Positions 24,601-33,880 are shown, counted from the stretch's first letter. The stretch: DNA of 64,000 nucleotides from Bemisia tabaci (GCF_918797505.1 NC_092793.1:48162243-48226242); one strand, 5' to 3'. Notes: a model not told the origin generated them from the letters alone. Numbers and translations: made by a program.

Positions 24601-27600
24601 CACTCATTTGTGACTCCATGAGCGAGAACCAATCAGAATTGGATTTTTTTTAGGCCACTTTCAGCCCAACCAAAAGTGAGATGTCGTAACTCGGGGTATA
24701 AAGGGACTCTTGATGAAAGCATCAGGTAATGACGATTTCAGCGAGTTGGCAACACTGTTGATACTCCATTTAAATCTATTTAATATATCGATTGAATAGA
24801 TTGTTCTACATATGTACAGTTAAATGGGGAAAACAGTGTTGCCAATTTGCAAGAATCGCCACTGGCAATAGCAACTCCCGTTGATCAACTATTGAGCGCT
24901 ACCTCGTCCCCACTGTAGAGTCCTCACATCATTCTCTCTTCCGTATTACAACCTTAATTTCTGCATCATCTGCATGCAACGCACACTATTTTTTGGATCC
25001 CAGATAGTCTAATGAAGCGCAAGACGCCAAGTCAATCAAAAATTCAGATGATATGGTTTCAGGACATTCTGTCAACGATTTTTTGTCCGCACACTTGTTT
25101 TGTCCAGTAGTTGACGTCCACGCGTAAAATAAGCAAGAGTGACTCGGTCCAAGTGTTATATTTTCGTCCATGTAATATTATAATGGCAGTATCAAAATGA
25201 GAAAATTGAGACTCTCAATCTGACTCTCTCTCAATTTGAGAGAGAAAGAGGTGTTGTTATGGTAACTCATTTTTTACATGAAATGTTACTTCCTTCCTTT
25301 GATTTGTCTTTTCAAATTGTCATTGGTGAGTATTTGGTCTTATTTCTATCCTTAAAATTGTCTATATAAAATATATCTTGTAAATAGCTTTTTTTTCTTT
25401 TTTTAATGAAAATATTACTTCATCATAAAAGCATTTACATTTTTAAAACGTGGCAAATATTTGTAAAACCTTTTCCAAGCGATGGCATCGATATCAGTCT
25501 CAATGAGCCGTGGTTGGGTTGAAAGAAACAATACACAAAAATGAAAGGAAGAGAGTAAAAAATCAAGAAGCACGCAATCTTTAGTTTTAAACCATTTGTA
25601 CATAGATCTTTTAGAGTCGAATACGTCCGATTTTGAGCGTTTGGTTGCACGTATACCACGCTGCAGCCCAGTAAAAGCGCAAAATATGAAAGAAAAAATC
25701 AAACTGCTTTGAAAATCATTAAATTCGACACGGAACCACCTTAATACATATATTTACAAAACACGCGTCATATTTTCCTTTTATACTTATTTTTTCCCAC
25801 AATTTAAATGCGAATAATCCATGCAGAGTGTGCGAACATTTCAAAATCATGAGTTGAAAATAGCTGATTCCGCGAGTTCCATATTAGAGCCTAACACAGA
25901 GTGAAGCGGCGTGCTGCCAGCGCGAGACGCGCACTGGCGCCTACAAACCTAAGGGGAAACTTCACGCATTGCGCAATGCTTCAAGTATCACCTTAGGTTT
26001 GTAGGCGCCAATGCGCGCTATCCGGCCGCCCGCCCGCCCGCCTCAGCGTGTCACGGCGCCTTATTGAACAACTATTTCACAACAGAGGTGTTGCCCAGTA
26101 TCATACGCAATTGAAGGCGCTCTAACATATTAAGAATGGCAGGCATCCTTTAAGAATACGGAGCTTCCCTCGCAAAATAGATTGAGAGACTACGGCACAA
26201 AAGGAGAGCAGTAGTCCAAAAACTTATACTAAATCCTAGCATGTGTATTTAATAACGTTTAGCATATAATTTGCCACAAAACGCGTGGACGTAAACTACT
26301 AGAAAAAACAAGTGCGCGGACAAAAAATCGTTGACGAATTGTCCTAATGGATGATATGGTCAGTTGCGCCGGCCATCGAATCGTGTTTTGATGATTGATC
26401 TACCGCAGTAATGACACCCTTGGTTTCTTGCACCTTGCTCTCATCCAAGCTTCTTGTTGAGTGATCAATGCAAATGTGTATCTTCCTGACTGATGAAATC
26501 AAGGTGGAAGATATTAAGGAAATTTGTCACTACCGTGGTGAAAGACGTTACAACTGCATGTTTAAAAGGGCGATGCTCGGTTGATATTGAACGTAGGAAG
26601 TTGCCGTTTGGGTAGATCTCATTATTTCTAGTTTAAAAGAATCAAGCATCAAAAGAGGATTCCGTGACCAGCACAACTGACCAATTCAAGGAGGTTTATA
26701 AATACGACCCCAAATCAAGGGCTAATGAACAATACCGTCTAAGCTGACAATTTTGGCAAAGAGGAGTCAGCGACTTTGCCGTATTCTACAGTATAAAATA
26801 CGCAAGCTAATGAGTTTAGTTTCTCCAATTTTGCAGTAAAGCGCTACAATGACGCTGCGATATATGAAAAATGCAAATCTAACCTTAAAATTACAAAAAT
26901 GACGAAGTTTTCTCTGCGCTCTGCAAAATCGTCAGTTTGCATGTACGGAATTGAGAATTTGCGGTTGTCTCAAATTTTGTGAATCTCATCTTTAAAATGA
27001 TACTGCTCGGAAAACTGAGCACGAGGACATCCTTGGTTTCTAAATTGGACAATTATTGGAGAACAAATGACAAAATAACCTAATTTGCTAAAATATATGT
27101 GTTTACATGGCAAATACCGCCAGATGACGTCATAAGGCGGGCACAATTCCTAAATTTTAAATATATTTTTCTCTCATTTTCCCGTGTCAGAGAAAAATTA
27201 TGAGAGTAAACTCAGCTCATTAGGCACTCTCAGATGAGGCAATACCTTTTTTGTGCGCAAATTATCCATTGGTTGCATATGAGGCCTTATATGCAACAAT
27301 GGCGGTTGTGAAAAATTACCTTTTAGAAAGACGCTTAAAAAACTGTTTTGTTCACACAAAAATTTCATATGTTTGGCTCTGGCATAATGTGCAGATCTCG
27401 AAAATCACATATCAAGTATTTTCTCAAAATTTTCTCGATGCCAAAACGGTTTTTTGAATGCGTTTCGAAAAGGTAATGTTTCACATCCGCTATTGTTACA
27501 GAGTCCTCATATAGGCTTGCATTGTTCGTTAGCCATCGAAATCCTTGTTGCACGAGAATAATATGAGCCCTTCATTTGATTTATTTGTAACTTGAATGCG

Positions 27601-28010
27601 TTTTTATGAGCCCTTCATTTGATTTATTTGTAACTTGAATGCGTTTTTCAGGGGGCTACCACCACCCACCCCGAGGGCGCTCGCGGATCGTGCGGGAGCG
27701 GGGCGAGATGTCCGAGTACGAGGACTCGGGGGTGTCGGTCGTGTCGCGGGACGGCATGATCATGTACCACCCCCACGGGCAGCACCCGCACCCCCACCAG
27801 CAGCACCCGCACCACCACCCGCAGCACCAGTCCCCGCCGGGCGGGCCCTACGCCCACCCGGACCCCCGCGGGCGGGAGATGTACCAGCGCGGGCTCAGCG
27901 GCGAGGAGCGCTACCCGGAGCGGCACCGCGCCCCCCTCCACGACCCCGAGGAGTACCACCCGCACCACTCCCATCGCGCCAGCTCCAAGCGGGCCCTCAA
28001 CGCCGTCTAA
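8867..28010 (+). CDS. Cacnb: voltage-gated calcium channel beta subunit, 3' part of gene (six exons)
   Basis: The exons 8867-9101, 13226-13391, 14531-14629, 15756-16050, 17453-17494 and 27652-28010 join in one frame (397 complete codons before the stop). They give the guanylate-kinase-like core of a Cav beta subunit. Family hallmarks are [78 protein letters not shown] and LIKSRGKSQ followed by [10 protein letters not shown]. This domain is not an active kinase. In the family it grips the alpha-interaction domain of the pore subunit and controls trafficking and gating at the inner plasma membrane. The SH3 domain is missing because its exons lie upstream. Splice phases agree at every junction. 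The C-terminus is His/Pro-rich and strikingly GC-rich. Confidence 0.93.
9152..9560. mobile_element. fold-back repeat with CAGTTGCGC end, copy 1
   Basis: The central part is a large hairpin: CCCTTGGTTTCTTCCAC (from 9301) pairs with the inverse near 9385-9410, and TCAATATTAACC pairs with CTCAATATTGA. The left end CAGTTGCGC plus TCGTGTTTTGATG matches a better-preserved copy at 26361-26679. The right terminus is diverged. Confidence 0.5.
9751..10009. mobile_element. short inverted-repeat transposon, GAGGGGCTTGGAGGACA family, copy 1
   Basis: The left end AGAGGCTTGGAGGACATGGC and right end GCGCCTTGTCCTCCAAGCCC are inverted. About 45 bp are matched, including GCATGAGTGCA/TGCACTTATGC. Copies 2 and 3 lie at 41710-41960 and 53239-54471. 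Confidence 0.7.
10242..10656. mobile_element. TA-flanked CACTGAAAAAAAA transposon packed with GGTAA/TTACC motifs
   Basis: The termini CACTGAAAAAAAATTATCGG and TTTTTTTTCAGTG are inverted and sit between TA dinucleotides (10240-10241 and 10657-10658). The 415-bp interior repeats GGTAA, TTACC and short palindromes such as GGTAATTTTACC many times. No transposase is present. One open frame (10348-10611) simply reads through the repeats. Confidence 0.7.
11036..11551. repeat. 160-bp direct repeat pair flanking an ATCGAT-type fragment
   Basis: The segment 11036-11198 (starting TGCGTTTTTACGCCTGTTAA) recurs at 11394-11551 with a few changes. Both include TGACACTTTAA, GTGAATTGACGGGAT and CAAATATCGCC. 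Between them lies a fragment with ATCGATTC and CCATGGGTTTAAATG, related to the 32596-32759 transposon family. The arrangement suggests a partial duplication or a remnant of a larger element. Confidence 0.6.
12774..13003. mobile_element. short inverted-repeat transposon, CACGGAAAAAATTAAATTG family, copy 2
   Basis: The same family as 2548-2771: the ends CACGGAAAAAATTAAATTGC and its inverse, a palindromic interior, 230 bp. The flanking TA pair is not preserved here (TG on the left, AT on the right), so this copy is older. It ends 222 bp before the next calcium-channel exon. Confidence 0.7.
13226..13391 (+). CDS. Cacnb: calcium channel beta subunit exon, guanylate-kinase-like domain
   Basis: Acceptor TTCCAG ends at 13225 and donor CAG|GTATTC at 13391. 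The first base completes Arg of HRFEGR. The exon then encodes [29 protein letters not shown] and [14 protein letters not shown] and ends on a whole codon. It is strongly similar to insect and vertebrate Cav beta subunits over its full length. Confidence 0.93.
13392..14530. other. calcium-channel intron; no other feature
   Basis: AT-rich. A run of 16 G occupies 13801-13816. I see no other repeat or open frame of note. Confidence 0.7.
14531..14629 (+). CDS. Cacnb: calcium channel beta subunit exon, 33 codons
   Basis: Acceptor TTTTACAG ends at 14530. The donor is CAAA|GTAAGT at 14629. Both boundaries fall between codons. It encodes [14 protein letters not shown] then [19 protein letters not shown], a near-invariant segment of the family that contributes to the alpha-interaction-domain pocket. 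Confidence 0.93.
14905..15260. repeat. probable inverted-repeat element in the intron
   Basis: CCAGAGATAGAGGGAGACAT near 14920 is inverted relative to GAGAGTCTCTCTTTGTCTCT near 15230. Further pairing (TTGTTGGAAGC with TCTCCAACA) lies inside. The termini are unclear. The intron spans 14630-15755. Confidence 0.4.
15402..15541. mobile_element. short inverted-repeat transposon, CATTTTGCAATAAGGAACC family
   Basis: The left arm GAATTGCATTTTGCAATAAG and the right arm (inverse GGACCACATTTTGCCATAAG) pair over about 38 bp. ATTT precedes and follows the element. Single ends or diverged copies appear near 6010, 8244, 19700, 20195 and 54890. Confidence 0.65.
15756..16050 (+). CDS. Cacnb: calcium channel beta subunit exon, end of guanylate-kinase-like domain and Pro-rich linker
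   Basis: Acceptor TTTCAG ends at 15755 and donor CACCCG|GTGAGC at 16050. It encodes [54 protein letters not shown] and TYWSATHP. It then runs into a proline-rich tail ([15 protein letters not shown]) where the folded domain stops. The exon is markedly richer in G+C than its introns. The frame continues open for 149 bases past the donor, which is intron read-through. Confidence 0.93.
16088..16359. mobile_element. hairpin transposon just downstream of a splice donor
   Basis: The left arm CATTATTGAAATTGATAGAC pairs with GTCTATTGATTTCAATAATC at 16330-16350. An inner pair CATCCTATTGGTT/AACCAATAGGAT also occurs. The element starts about 37 bp after the 5' splice site. The rest of the intron (to 17452) shows nothing else. 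Confidence 0.55.
17453..17494 (+). CDS. Cacnb: calcium channel beta subunit micro-exon, 42 nt
   Basis: Acceptor CAACCAG ends at 17452 and donor AGAG|GTATGC at 17494. It encodes [15 protein letters not shown], joining phase 1 to phase 1. The residues are tyrosine/aspartate-rich and lie in the C-terminal tail. The exon is short enough to be missed by gene finders. It is supported by the perfect phase match and tail-like composition, so skipping in some transcripts is possible. Confidence 0.75.
18617..18661. repeat. poly-T run, 45 bases
   Basis: An uninterrupted run of T. It could be the inverse of a poly-A tail of a retroposed sequence, but no source sequence was recognised beside it. Confidence 0.95.
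18999..19159. mobile_element. ATCGAT-rich palindromic transposon, GCGTGGCGTGC family, diverged copy
   Basis: The left end GCGTGGCGTGATTTGCGATG is followed by AAACCTTTGGAAAAGGATCG and the inverse ATCGATTTTTTTGCC. It ends at TTCACCACTG. Related copies are at 32596-32759, 33881-34000, 43136-43300 and 63367-63518. Confidence 0.55.
22304..23690 (-). mobile_element. nonautonomous Helitron-like element, 1387 bp
   Basis: Read on the minus strand it begins TCTATATATTTAATATCC and ends GCAGCTAG. It is inserted exactly between A and T with no target duplication, the Helitron rule (5' TC, 3' CTRR). A short hairpin, AGCTGAAGCAGCT, overlaps the 3' end. Subterminal palindromes include GTTACTCGCTCCGCGAGTAA and GGCTCGCTTCGCGAGCC. 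The interior carries five tandem 176-bp units. No Rep/helicase frame is present, so mobilisation must be in trans. Confidence 0.8.
22771..23650. repeat. five tandem units of about 176 bp inside the Helitron
   Basis: Each unit starts near GTCCAGCGTCAAAA (22771, 22946, 23122, 23298, 23474). Each contains GTCGTTATCAAATC, GGTAAATTTTGCAAC, AAACAAATCCGAGGAAAATC and TTCCGAGATCGAATTAGC. Spacings are 175 and then 176 throughout. Units differ at scattered positions, so the array is not an assembly echo of one unit. Confidence 0.92.
24268..24710. mobile_element. inverted-repeat transposon with AGAGTCCCTTTATACCC ends
   Basis: The left end AGAGTCCCTTTATACCCAGA and the inverted right end (GGGGTATAAAGGGACTCT) bound 443 bp. 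The flanks GACGAAAG (24259-24266) and GATGAAAG (24712-24719) differ at one base and could be an 8-bp target duplication, pointing to hAT. No coding capacity is seen. Confidence 0.55.
25058..26349. mobile_element. 1.3 kb element with long (~70 bp) terminal inverted repeats
   Basis: The left terminus contains GTCAACGATTTTTTGTCCGC, CACTTGTTTT and GACGTCCACGCGT. The same string is inverted at 26283-26346. GATGATATGGT lies directly outside both ends (25047-25057 and 26350-26360). That would be a Mutator-sized target duplication, but a second copy at 39354 has a similar left flank, so this is not certain. The element holds the hairpin at 25929-26018 and no transposase. Confidence 0.6.
25929..26018. 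repeat. GC-rich near-perfect hairpin inside the 1.3 kb element
   Basis: GGCGCCTACAAACCTAAGG pairs with CCTTAGGTTTGTAGGCGCC about a centre of GCATTGCGCAATGC. It recurs at 40165-40276 with even better pairing. Confidence 0.85.
26361..26679. mobile_element. fold-back transposon with CAGTTGCGCCGG end, copy 2
   Basis: The left end CAGTTGCGCCGGCCATCGAA and right end (inverse CAGTTGTGCTGGTCACGGAA) match over about 40 bp including TTTTGATG. The interior resembles 9152-9560 (CCCTTGGTTTCTTGCACC). Confidence 0.6.
27010..27240. repeat. dispersed repeat, copy 2
   Basis: Same order of blocks as 6520-6760: CCTTGGTTTCTAAATTGGAC, AAATGACAAAATAACCT, TGACGTCA. Confidence 0.55.
27563..27648 (+). repeat. perfect 43-bp tandem duplication at the 3' splice site
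   Basis: Two identical 43-bp units (27563-27605 and 27606-27648) start ATGAGCCCTTCATTTG and end GAATGCGTTTTT. The second is followed at once by CAG and the last calcium-channel exon, so the branch-point/polypyrimidine region is doubled. Confidence 0.97.
27652..28010 (+). CDS. Cacnb: calcium channel beta subunit terminal exon, His/Pro-rich tail
   Basis: Acceptor TTTTTCAG ends at 27651. The first two bases complete a Gly codon and the frame runs to TAA at 28008-28010. The product begins [20 protein letters not shown], has an acidic patch [16 protein letters not shown], then a His/Pro/Gln stretch ([16 protein letters not shown]) and an Arg/Glu-rich end. The exon is extremely GC-rich, unlike the AT-rich introns. 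This makes other frames open by chance. Such tails are variable in the family. The exon is assigned by phase, location and coding character rather than by conserved motif. Confidence 0.8.
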
Positions 28011-30056
28011 CATCAGCAGGTCCGGTTCTCTCAGCCGGGCGTCTCCAGTGATTGAACCGGAGGCTACAGTTAGTTGTCCACGGATGCCAGACCCGCCTCA
28101 ATCAGGTCCTGTGAAATCAGGGTTGTACGCGTGAAATGAAAAATATGAAAGATTGGACATTTCCGTGGAAAATCTCATGAAATTTTACGAGACTGTGAAA
28201 AATTCCATGTTTTTCAGGGGTTAGAGTATGCAACCCGCGCTCAAATACACAAAAATAGAGGACAGTCACAATTTTTACACTTTGCGAAACATGAAAAGGA
28301 ACTGGTATTTTTCAATATTTTTCACAAATTTCTGAAATTTCATGATATATTTCACGTGAAATTTCAAAACTTTATTTTTCATGAAAAATTGCAACCCTGT
28401 GTGAAATCCAGTGATTGAACCCCTGGCACCAGATTTGAGGCGACTTTATCGCTTGGATCCAGGCGGCTCACTGGAAAAAAAGTCGCTTGGATCTAGAGTT
28501 CAGACTCTTGAAAACAATGACATGAAAGAATACTCTTATTGGCTTTTTGCTTGAATCAAAAGGAAATCCACTTAAACTAAGATACTTGGTTCTAGATTTA
28601 GGCAAAAATCCGATTGAATCAAGAGTATTTTTTCTTGTCGATGTTTTTAAGAGTCTGGACTCTTTTTTCCAAGCGACTTTTTTTTCCAGTGTTCCGATTC
28701 TCTTTCTTGCTTGTATTCAGTGGCAGGGCCACCAGACGGAGAAAGGAATCGCAGAATTTTCATAGTGAAATCGAGTTGCTTAGAAAAGAGGCCGTCATTT
28801 AGTCAAAGTTTGTACTGAAAAATTGCTTTGAGTTTTTTTCCAGCATGGAAAATTATAGAGAACAAAAAATTAAAATTTGCGCGCGATGTCATAAGGAGAG
28901 CAATACAGGCAGAGATAGCATTTGCAAAAATGAAAATAATCCGAGTGGCATTAATTGAACATTGAAAATTGAAACGGATGCTCTCTCTTATTCTGCATGG
29001 CGCCCGAAAAGAAAAAAAAGTAATCAGGCTCCAGTTTCCTTTTTCAAATTCGTATTTCTCCTGCTCATTCTAAACTGGAGCTTCCAAGTTAACGCTACTG
29101 ATGGATGGAGGGCTGGGGCTCTCATAGTTGTTCATAATTTTTTGTACTTCCTACTGTTATATCGTTCTTGTGTCTTTTTTTATCGGCTAGTTTAGTCAGC
29201 GTGGATAATTCGGCTGGCTCGAATTTTTATAACGTGTTCGACCCTGTTTTAAACGAGAATACCTTTTCCATCTGCATGCAGATATTAATCGTATAGTATC
29301 TGCAAAAAGCAGATGAAAAAGGTAAATTTGTCTAACTCGAGGTCTGGCGATTGGAACTAGTAAAAAAAACATGAGCAGGAGAAACTATATTTTCTTCGTG
29401 GATAATTATAGTCGGACCAAATTATATTAATTGTTATGGGTTCCACGACAGATTAAAATGAAGAAGAGGAGAAATGCAAATGAGCTGTAACTCTCTGATA
29501 GAAACTCCATACATTTTTCTATAACTGTAAGAGCTATGATGGATTACCGAATTAGCATGACTTTTCGATGACTTTCAATAACGTAGAATTGTTGTGAGTC
29601 CAATTCAACTCAAACCTGTATGATGATGATACCTTTCATGTAAAAACTGACTATAGACAGAGTAAATCGTCGTAATAAAATAAAATATTGGCGGTTGCAA
29701 AAAGTGTAGGTGTTAATGTGGAGAGAATTACCACCCGATGAGATAAGTATATGTATATTGAGAAGCATTCCGACTAGAAAAAAGCTAGCTCATTGCATTG
29801 CAGATTCAAGTAAGGAGCACCTCCAATTTTAAGAGGACGGTATATATTAGGATTTATATCCTTCTTTCCAGGCCTATGCGCTAAAGTACAGGCTAAGCGT
29901 ACTCGTATTGGAATACTGTCATCTAGTGAAAAAACAAATTACTCACTAAAACAAACAAATTAGTTTCAATTGCTCCTTAACATGCCATTAATGAAGAAAC
30001 TGATGAAAATTTATCGGCTGCGTTTATGGTTGAACCTTGAATTGACAGAAAGGGTT
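28011..30056. other. probable 3' untranslated region, then spacer
   Basis: AT-rich sequence follows the calcium-channel stop. Candidate AATAAA signals appear (for example 29674-29679), but none can be assigned. An inverted-repeat element lies at 28469-28691. Confidence 0.4.
28469..28691. mobile_element. inverted-repeat transposon with CACTGGAAAAAAAGTCGC ends
   Basis: The ends CACTGGAAAAAAAGTCGCTT and its inverse bound 223 bp. Inner pairing includes GACTCTTGAAAACA/TGTTTTTAAGAGTC. It lies 459 bp after the calcium-channel stop and may be transcribed within the 3' end. Flanking TA is not preserved. Confidence 0.65.
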
Positions 30057-30064
30057 CAATCAGG

Positions 30065-30732
30065 CAGGCCCGCCACATCCCATCTCGGGCCCTGGTACCA
30101 ATTTTCTGGCCCGGGCCCTTAGCACAGGGGGGGGGGGTCCGGGGGGTCTCCCCCGGGAAATTTTTGAAATTTTAAATCTATTTGGACACATTATGAAGCT
30201 CTTATGATGGAGATTTTCCATCAATTTCTGCAGAATAATTACGCCTTTTTGTTTACTTTCAGCACCAAAAACTTTCGAATTGTTGCATTCAAAACATCTA
30301 TAAATTTTTTTTTGAGGGGGCAGATGATAATTTTCAATTCTATGGGGTGCCGGGCCCCCCTGGACTCCCCTTTCGTACGTCTATGGCAAGGGAGTTAAGA
30401 CATTGAAGTCGAGGATGCCCAGAAAGGAGCCTCTTAGCATCCGACAACGGAAGAAAATGAAACACAGTTACTAAAAATATCATTCTACATATACTCAAAA
30501 TCTTGAAAATCTCTAAAAAAGTAAGAAAAATTTTATAGTGCCCTAGCGTGTTTTTGAAACTTTATTCACCTTTTGCGGAATTTTCAGGGTAATTTTTTCA
30601 CTTTTCCCTACGAGACAAGGGTTACACATGAATTCGTAGTGGTTTGTCACCTGCGTCACGGGCCGGGCCCCTCCAGGGCCCGGGCCCCGGTACCAGGGAC
30701 CCAGTATCCCCCCCCCCCTTGTGGCGGGCCTG
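30065..30732. mobile_element. hAT-like nonautonomous transposon with intact 8-bp target duplication
   Basis: Twelve-base perfect terminal inverted repeats, CAGGCCCGCCAC, bound 668 bp. The octamer CAATCAGG stands directly outside each end (30057-30064 and 30733-30740). An 8-bp duplication is the hAT signature. GC-rich subterminal blocks (GGGCCCTGGTACC and its inverse) flank an AT-rich core. No transposase is present. The intact duplication suggests recent insertion. Confidence 0.85.
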
Positions 30733-32595
30733 CAATCAGGGTTTGTACCATGAGCTGACTCTGATTTTTCTTTAAAAAAAATAGAAAATTATTCATATTG
30801 TCCTAAGCTAGTATGCCTCAGTAGGTGTCTGCAATCATACTTTTTTTATTTTTGTCTCTTAATATTCAATGTAAATGTCTTCATGGTCCTCAAATTGATG
30901 AAAATAAGAAGTAACCCTTCATAAATATGCACTCTTTACTCTGTAGTAAATAAACCGGTATGAAATCGATTACTTTTTGTAAATATACTACCTTTTGTAA
31001 AGGGTAGGATTTTGTCTGTTCCTTACTTGCCTTAAATATTTTCTGCTATTAATGAAAACAAGAAAAATTAGGTTTTCTTTAGATTTATATTTTTGCTTTA
31101 CCGAAAAACAGGAAAGGGGAGAGAACAACCAAATAACATAGTGTAAAAGACTTCATTGAACGGAAGTAATCTTTCGAACGCAAATGTGATTTTGTCGTGA
31201 GGAAGCTGAAACTTTGCACTTATTTTATGCACGATGAAATGTGAGAAGAGAACTATATTACATCCGATAAATTATTGAAAAGCGTATATTTATTTTGCAT
31301 CGGAAAATACCTCCCATCTCTTCATTTCTATAAATAAAAAAGGAGAAACAATGAAACAATCACTGTTTGTTTCTCTTGGACTAAAATAATGAATAAAATA
31401 TCTTTATCGTTTTACTCTTTGAAAACAAGTCATTGATGAGTTTTCAAGACGCTAATTGACCTTTATGTGATCGATTACTAGTAAGCATCAAGTTTGACTT
31501 CTAATGCTTTACTTTTCTTTGATTTTCTGATACTTAATAGTTGCTGTAACCGTTTAATCACTGGATTTCCTTACCTTCCCTCTCCTTGAAGCGATCTTCA
31601 AATTGAAGGATCGTCTTCACTCTGAACATCACTTATAATTAGATGAATATGAAGTTGGAAACTTCTTCTGAATTTAATTTTTTTTTTTAATAAAACAAGA
31701 CCACATGTATGAACTGTTCTCTTCGTCGAAGAACCAAACCCCATGTTTTGGTCATCTCCGGCAACAAGTGGATTGTTTAAATTTCAGTTCTATCCGCGTA
31801 TTTGAAATACGTATATTCGTGTATATGTTTTAAATAACTTTTCCTTTTTGTATCAGTGTATATAAAATTCTTGTATTATAGAAAAATCTATGACATGATT
31901 CTAAGAAACTGTTTGAATTTTGAAAAGTCAAGCTACCGTTTCTTTTGTAGTAATGATGTGATCTATGTTCAAACCTACCTGTTTCGTCTCACCACTCGGA
32001 AGGTTTTTATAATCCTCTTTCTACGTATGATTTTGATATTTTCACTTTAGATATGCACCACTTCAGATGATGCTAGCAGTAGATGAACTATAGGGTACTC
32101 ATACAGATATCTCAGACCACTTGCAAAAATTATGCTTTCATTTTCATTGTATTTTTTTATCATCGTTAGCATTCTCATTGATCACTTCTCTCAGAAGTGA
32201 AGAAAAAAATCATTTCAAACAGCAGAGATTAGGATTATAACTGTCTCAAGACTGCAAATTCACATCTGTAACGCGTCGTCACTTTTAAACCCTAACATAT
32301 TTAGTGGAGGTACTCCGAATTTTCACGTGTAATTATATTCAAAAATTTGGATACTTAAGCTTATACTTCACCTTTTTCAATAGGTATTCTGTGTTTAAAT
32401 CGCATGACTTCACTCAGAAGTCGTTTAACAAGATTCCACTTCATACAAGTATAGCCATTTTCCCGAGTTGGGGGTTTCAACCCGACAATGCGCCTTTACT
32501 TTCGCTTAGAATGCAGAGAAATTCAATCTGAGGAATGAATTCAGGCATTTTAGAATTAGTTCTCTCAGTAACCATTTCTTTTACCTCGAATACAC

Positions 32596-32759
32596 CAGTA
32601 GCGTGGCGTGCTTTGCGATATATCGCTGGATCTGCCATTCAAACTTATGGAAATATTTCAATTCACAGGGTGTTCGCAACGAACACCTTAATAATCGATT
32701 CTTTACGATAGCCTCAAATGGAGATGCTCGATAAATCGATCATTCGCGCCTCGCCACTG
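32596..32759. mobile_element. ATCGAT-rich palindromic transposon, CAGTAGCGTGGCG family, best copy
   Basis: The ends CAGTAGCGTGGCGTGC and (inverse of right) CAGTGGCGAGGCGCGA bound 164 bp. The centre has GTGTTCGCAACGAACAC, followed by ATAATCGATTCTTTACG and ATAAATCGATC. Such CAGTGGCG ends are common in hAT-derived short elements. Flanks AATACAC and GATACAC are similar but not a clean duplication. Confidence 0.6.
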
Positions 32760-33880
32760 GGATACACTGACCAAAACTAAGTTATGAAATAATCCATTAA
32801 AAAGTTACATTCTCATTATCACTCATTTTTACATTAATGCACAAAGCGTAGAGTCCTCTCTGTCTGCCTTTTATCATATGAGTATAGCGTAGATGATTCA
32901 AGGCTGTTTATACCGTCAAAAAATCCTCCCCTCCCTTAACCCCTTAAACGTTACACGCGAGCCAATCTTACAAACAAGAGAATAATAGGTGCAAAATATT
33001 TGAGTTGGATCAACTAATAGGCACCTTTCGTGGCACCCTGGCATATTCTCTCATTTTTCATGACTGATGACTAGAGAGTCTATCACATGGAATCGATATT
33101 CAGCAATGCGCCTTGAAATTACTCTAACAATCGCTTCCTGAGCAAATTTTAAGAATATATGTGCATTTCTGTTGGGTTACATATATTTTATGTACAATTA
33201 TTTAGAGACAGGATTTGAATAATGTAATGCACATACTAATTAAAGCGCTGTTGAATATTAGTATAACATGATGCTACTGGATTGCTGCTGGAAAAATATC
33301 TTGGACTCTATGCAAATAGTTTTGAGTTATTTTTTTCTTGTTTAAAGATGAAAGAAAAGAGTAAGTCCATAAACTGACGTTAAATGTCACTATGTAGGAA
33401 GCTATCCTGTTATTGAAGCTCTTACCTGTTTTTTCTTTCAATATTTGACATTGTGACATTTCTTTTAATAAATGAGGACAAAAAATAAAAAAATTAAATA
33501 ATTGAATGTAGAAATTCCCAAAAAGACTTTAGGAACTATTCTAATTTTTTGTAACGCAACTTTTTTTTTTTTTTTTTTACACACACAAAGTATGTTATTG
33601 GACTTACTTCATTTCTCACGAGAGCAGCTCGTATGGCCCAATATTTTATTTTTGTTTATTTTGTGTCATTCAAAACTTCCATTAGAATAACGCATATGAT
33701 AAAACGCAAGCTCAGTAAATCTTGACCACAGTTTATGTTAAAATAAAAAAGAAATGAGTTCATTCCAAAAAATCTTCAAGCCCATTGCGTTCCCGTCTGG
33801 CTAACCAACAACCAAAGCAGTCTTTAAAAATTGCTGCATATCGTCCATTTGTTGTTAGCAGATAGTTGGTTTTGTAAGTT

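Larger units (their letters stand above)
17495..27651. other. 10.2 kb calcium-channel intron filled with mobile DNA
   Basis: Bounded by GT at 17495 and AG at 27651. Identified content: poly-T (18617-18661), an ATCGAT transposon (18999-19159), a transposon interrupted by a Helitron (22176-23813), inverted-repeat elements at 24268-24710, 25058-26349 and 26361-26679, a dispersed repeat (27010-27240), and a 43-bp tandem duplication at the 3' end. About 20.4-22.1 kb is AT-rich with no recognised content. Confidence 0.8.

Noticed and set aside
27635..28051. Ala/Pro-rich and Val-rich alternative frames across the last calcium-channel exon
   Set aside because: They are shadows caused by high G+C; the His/Pro frame joins upstream exons in the correct phase and ends in a stop.
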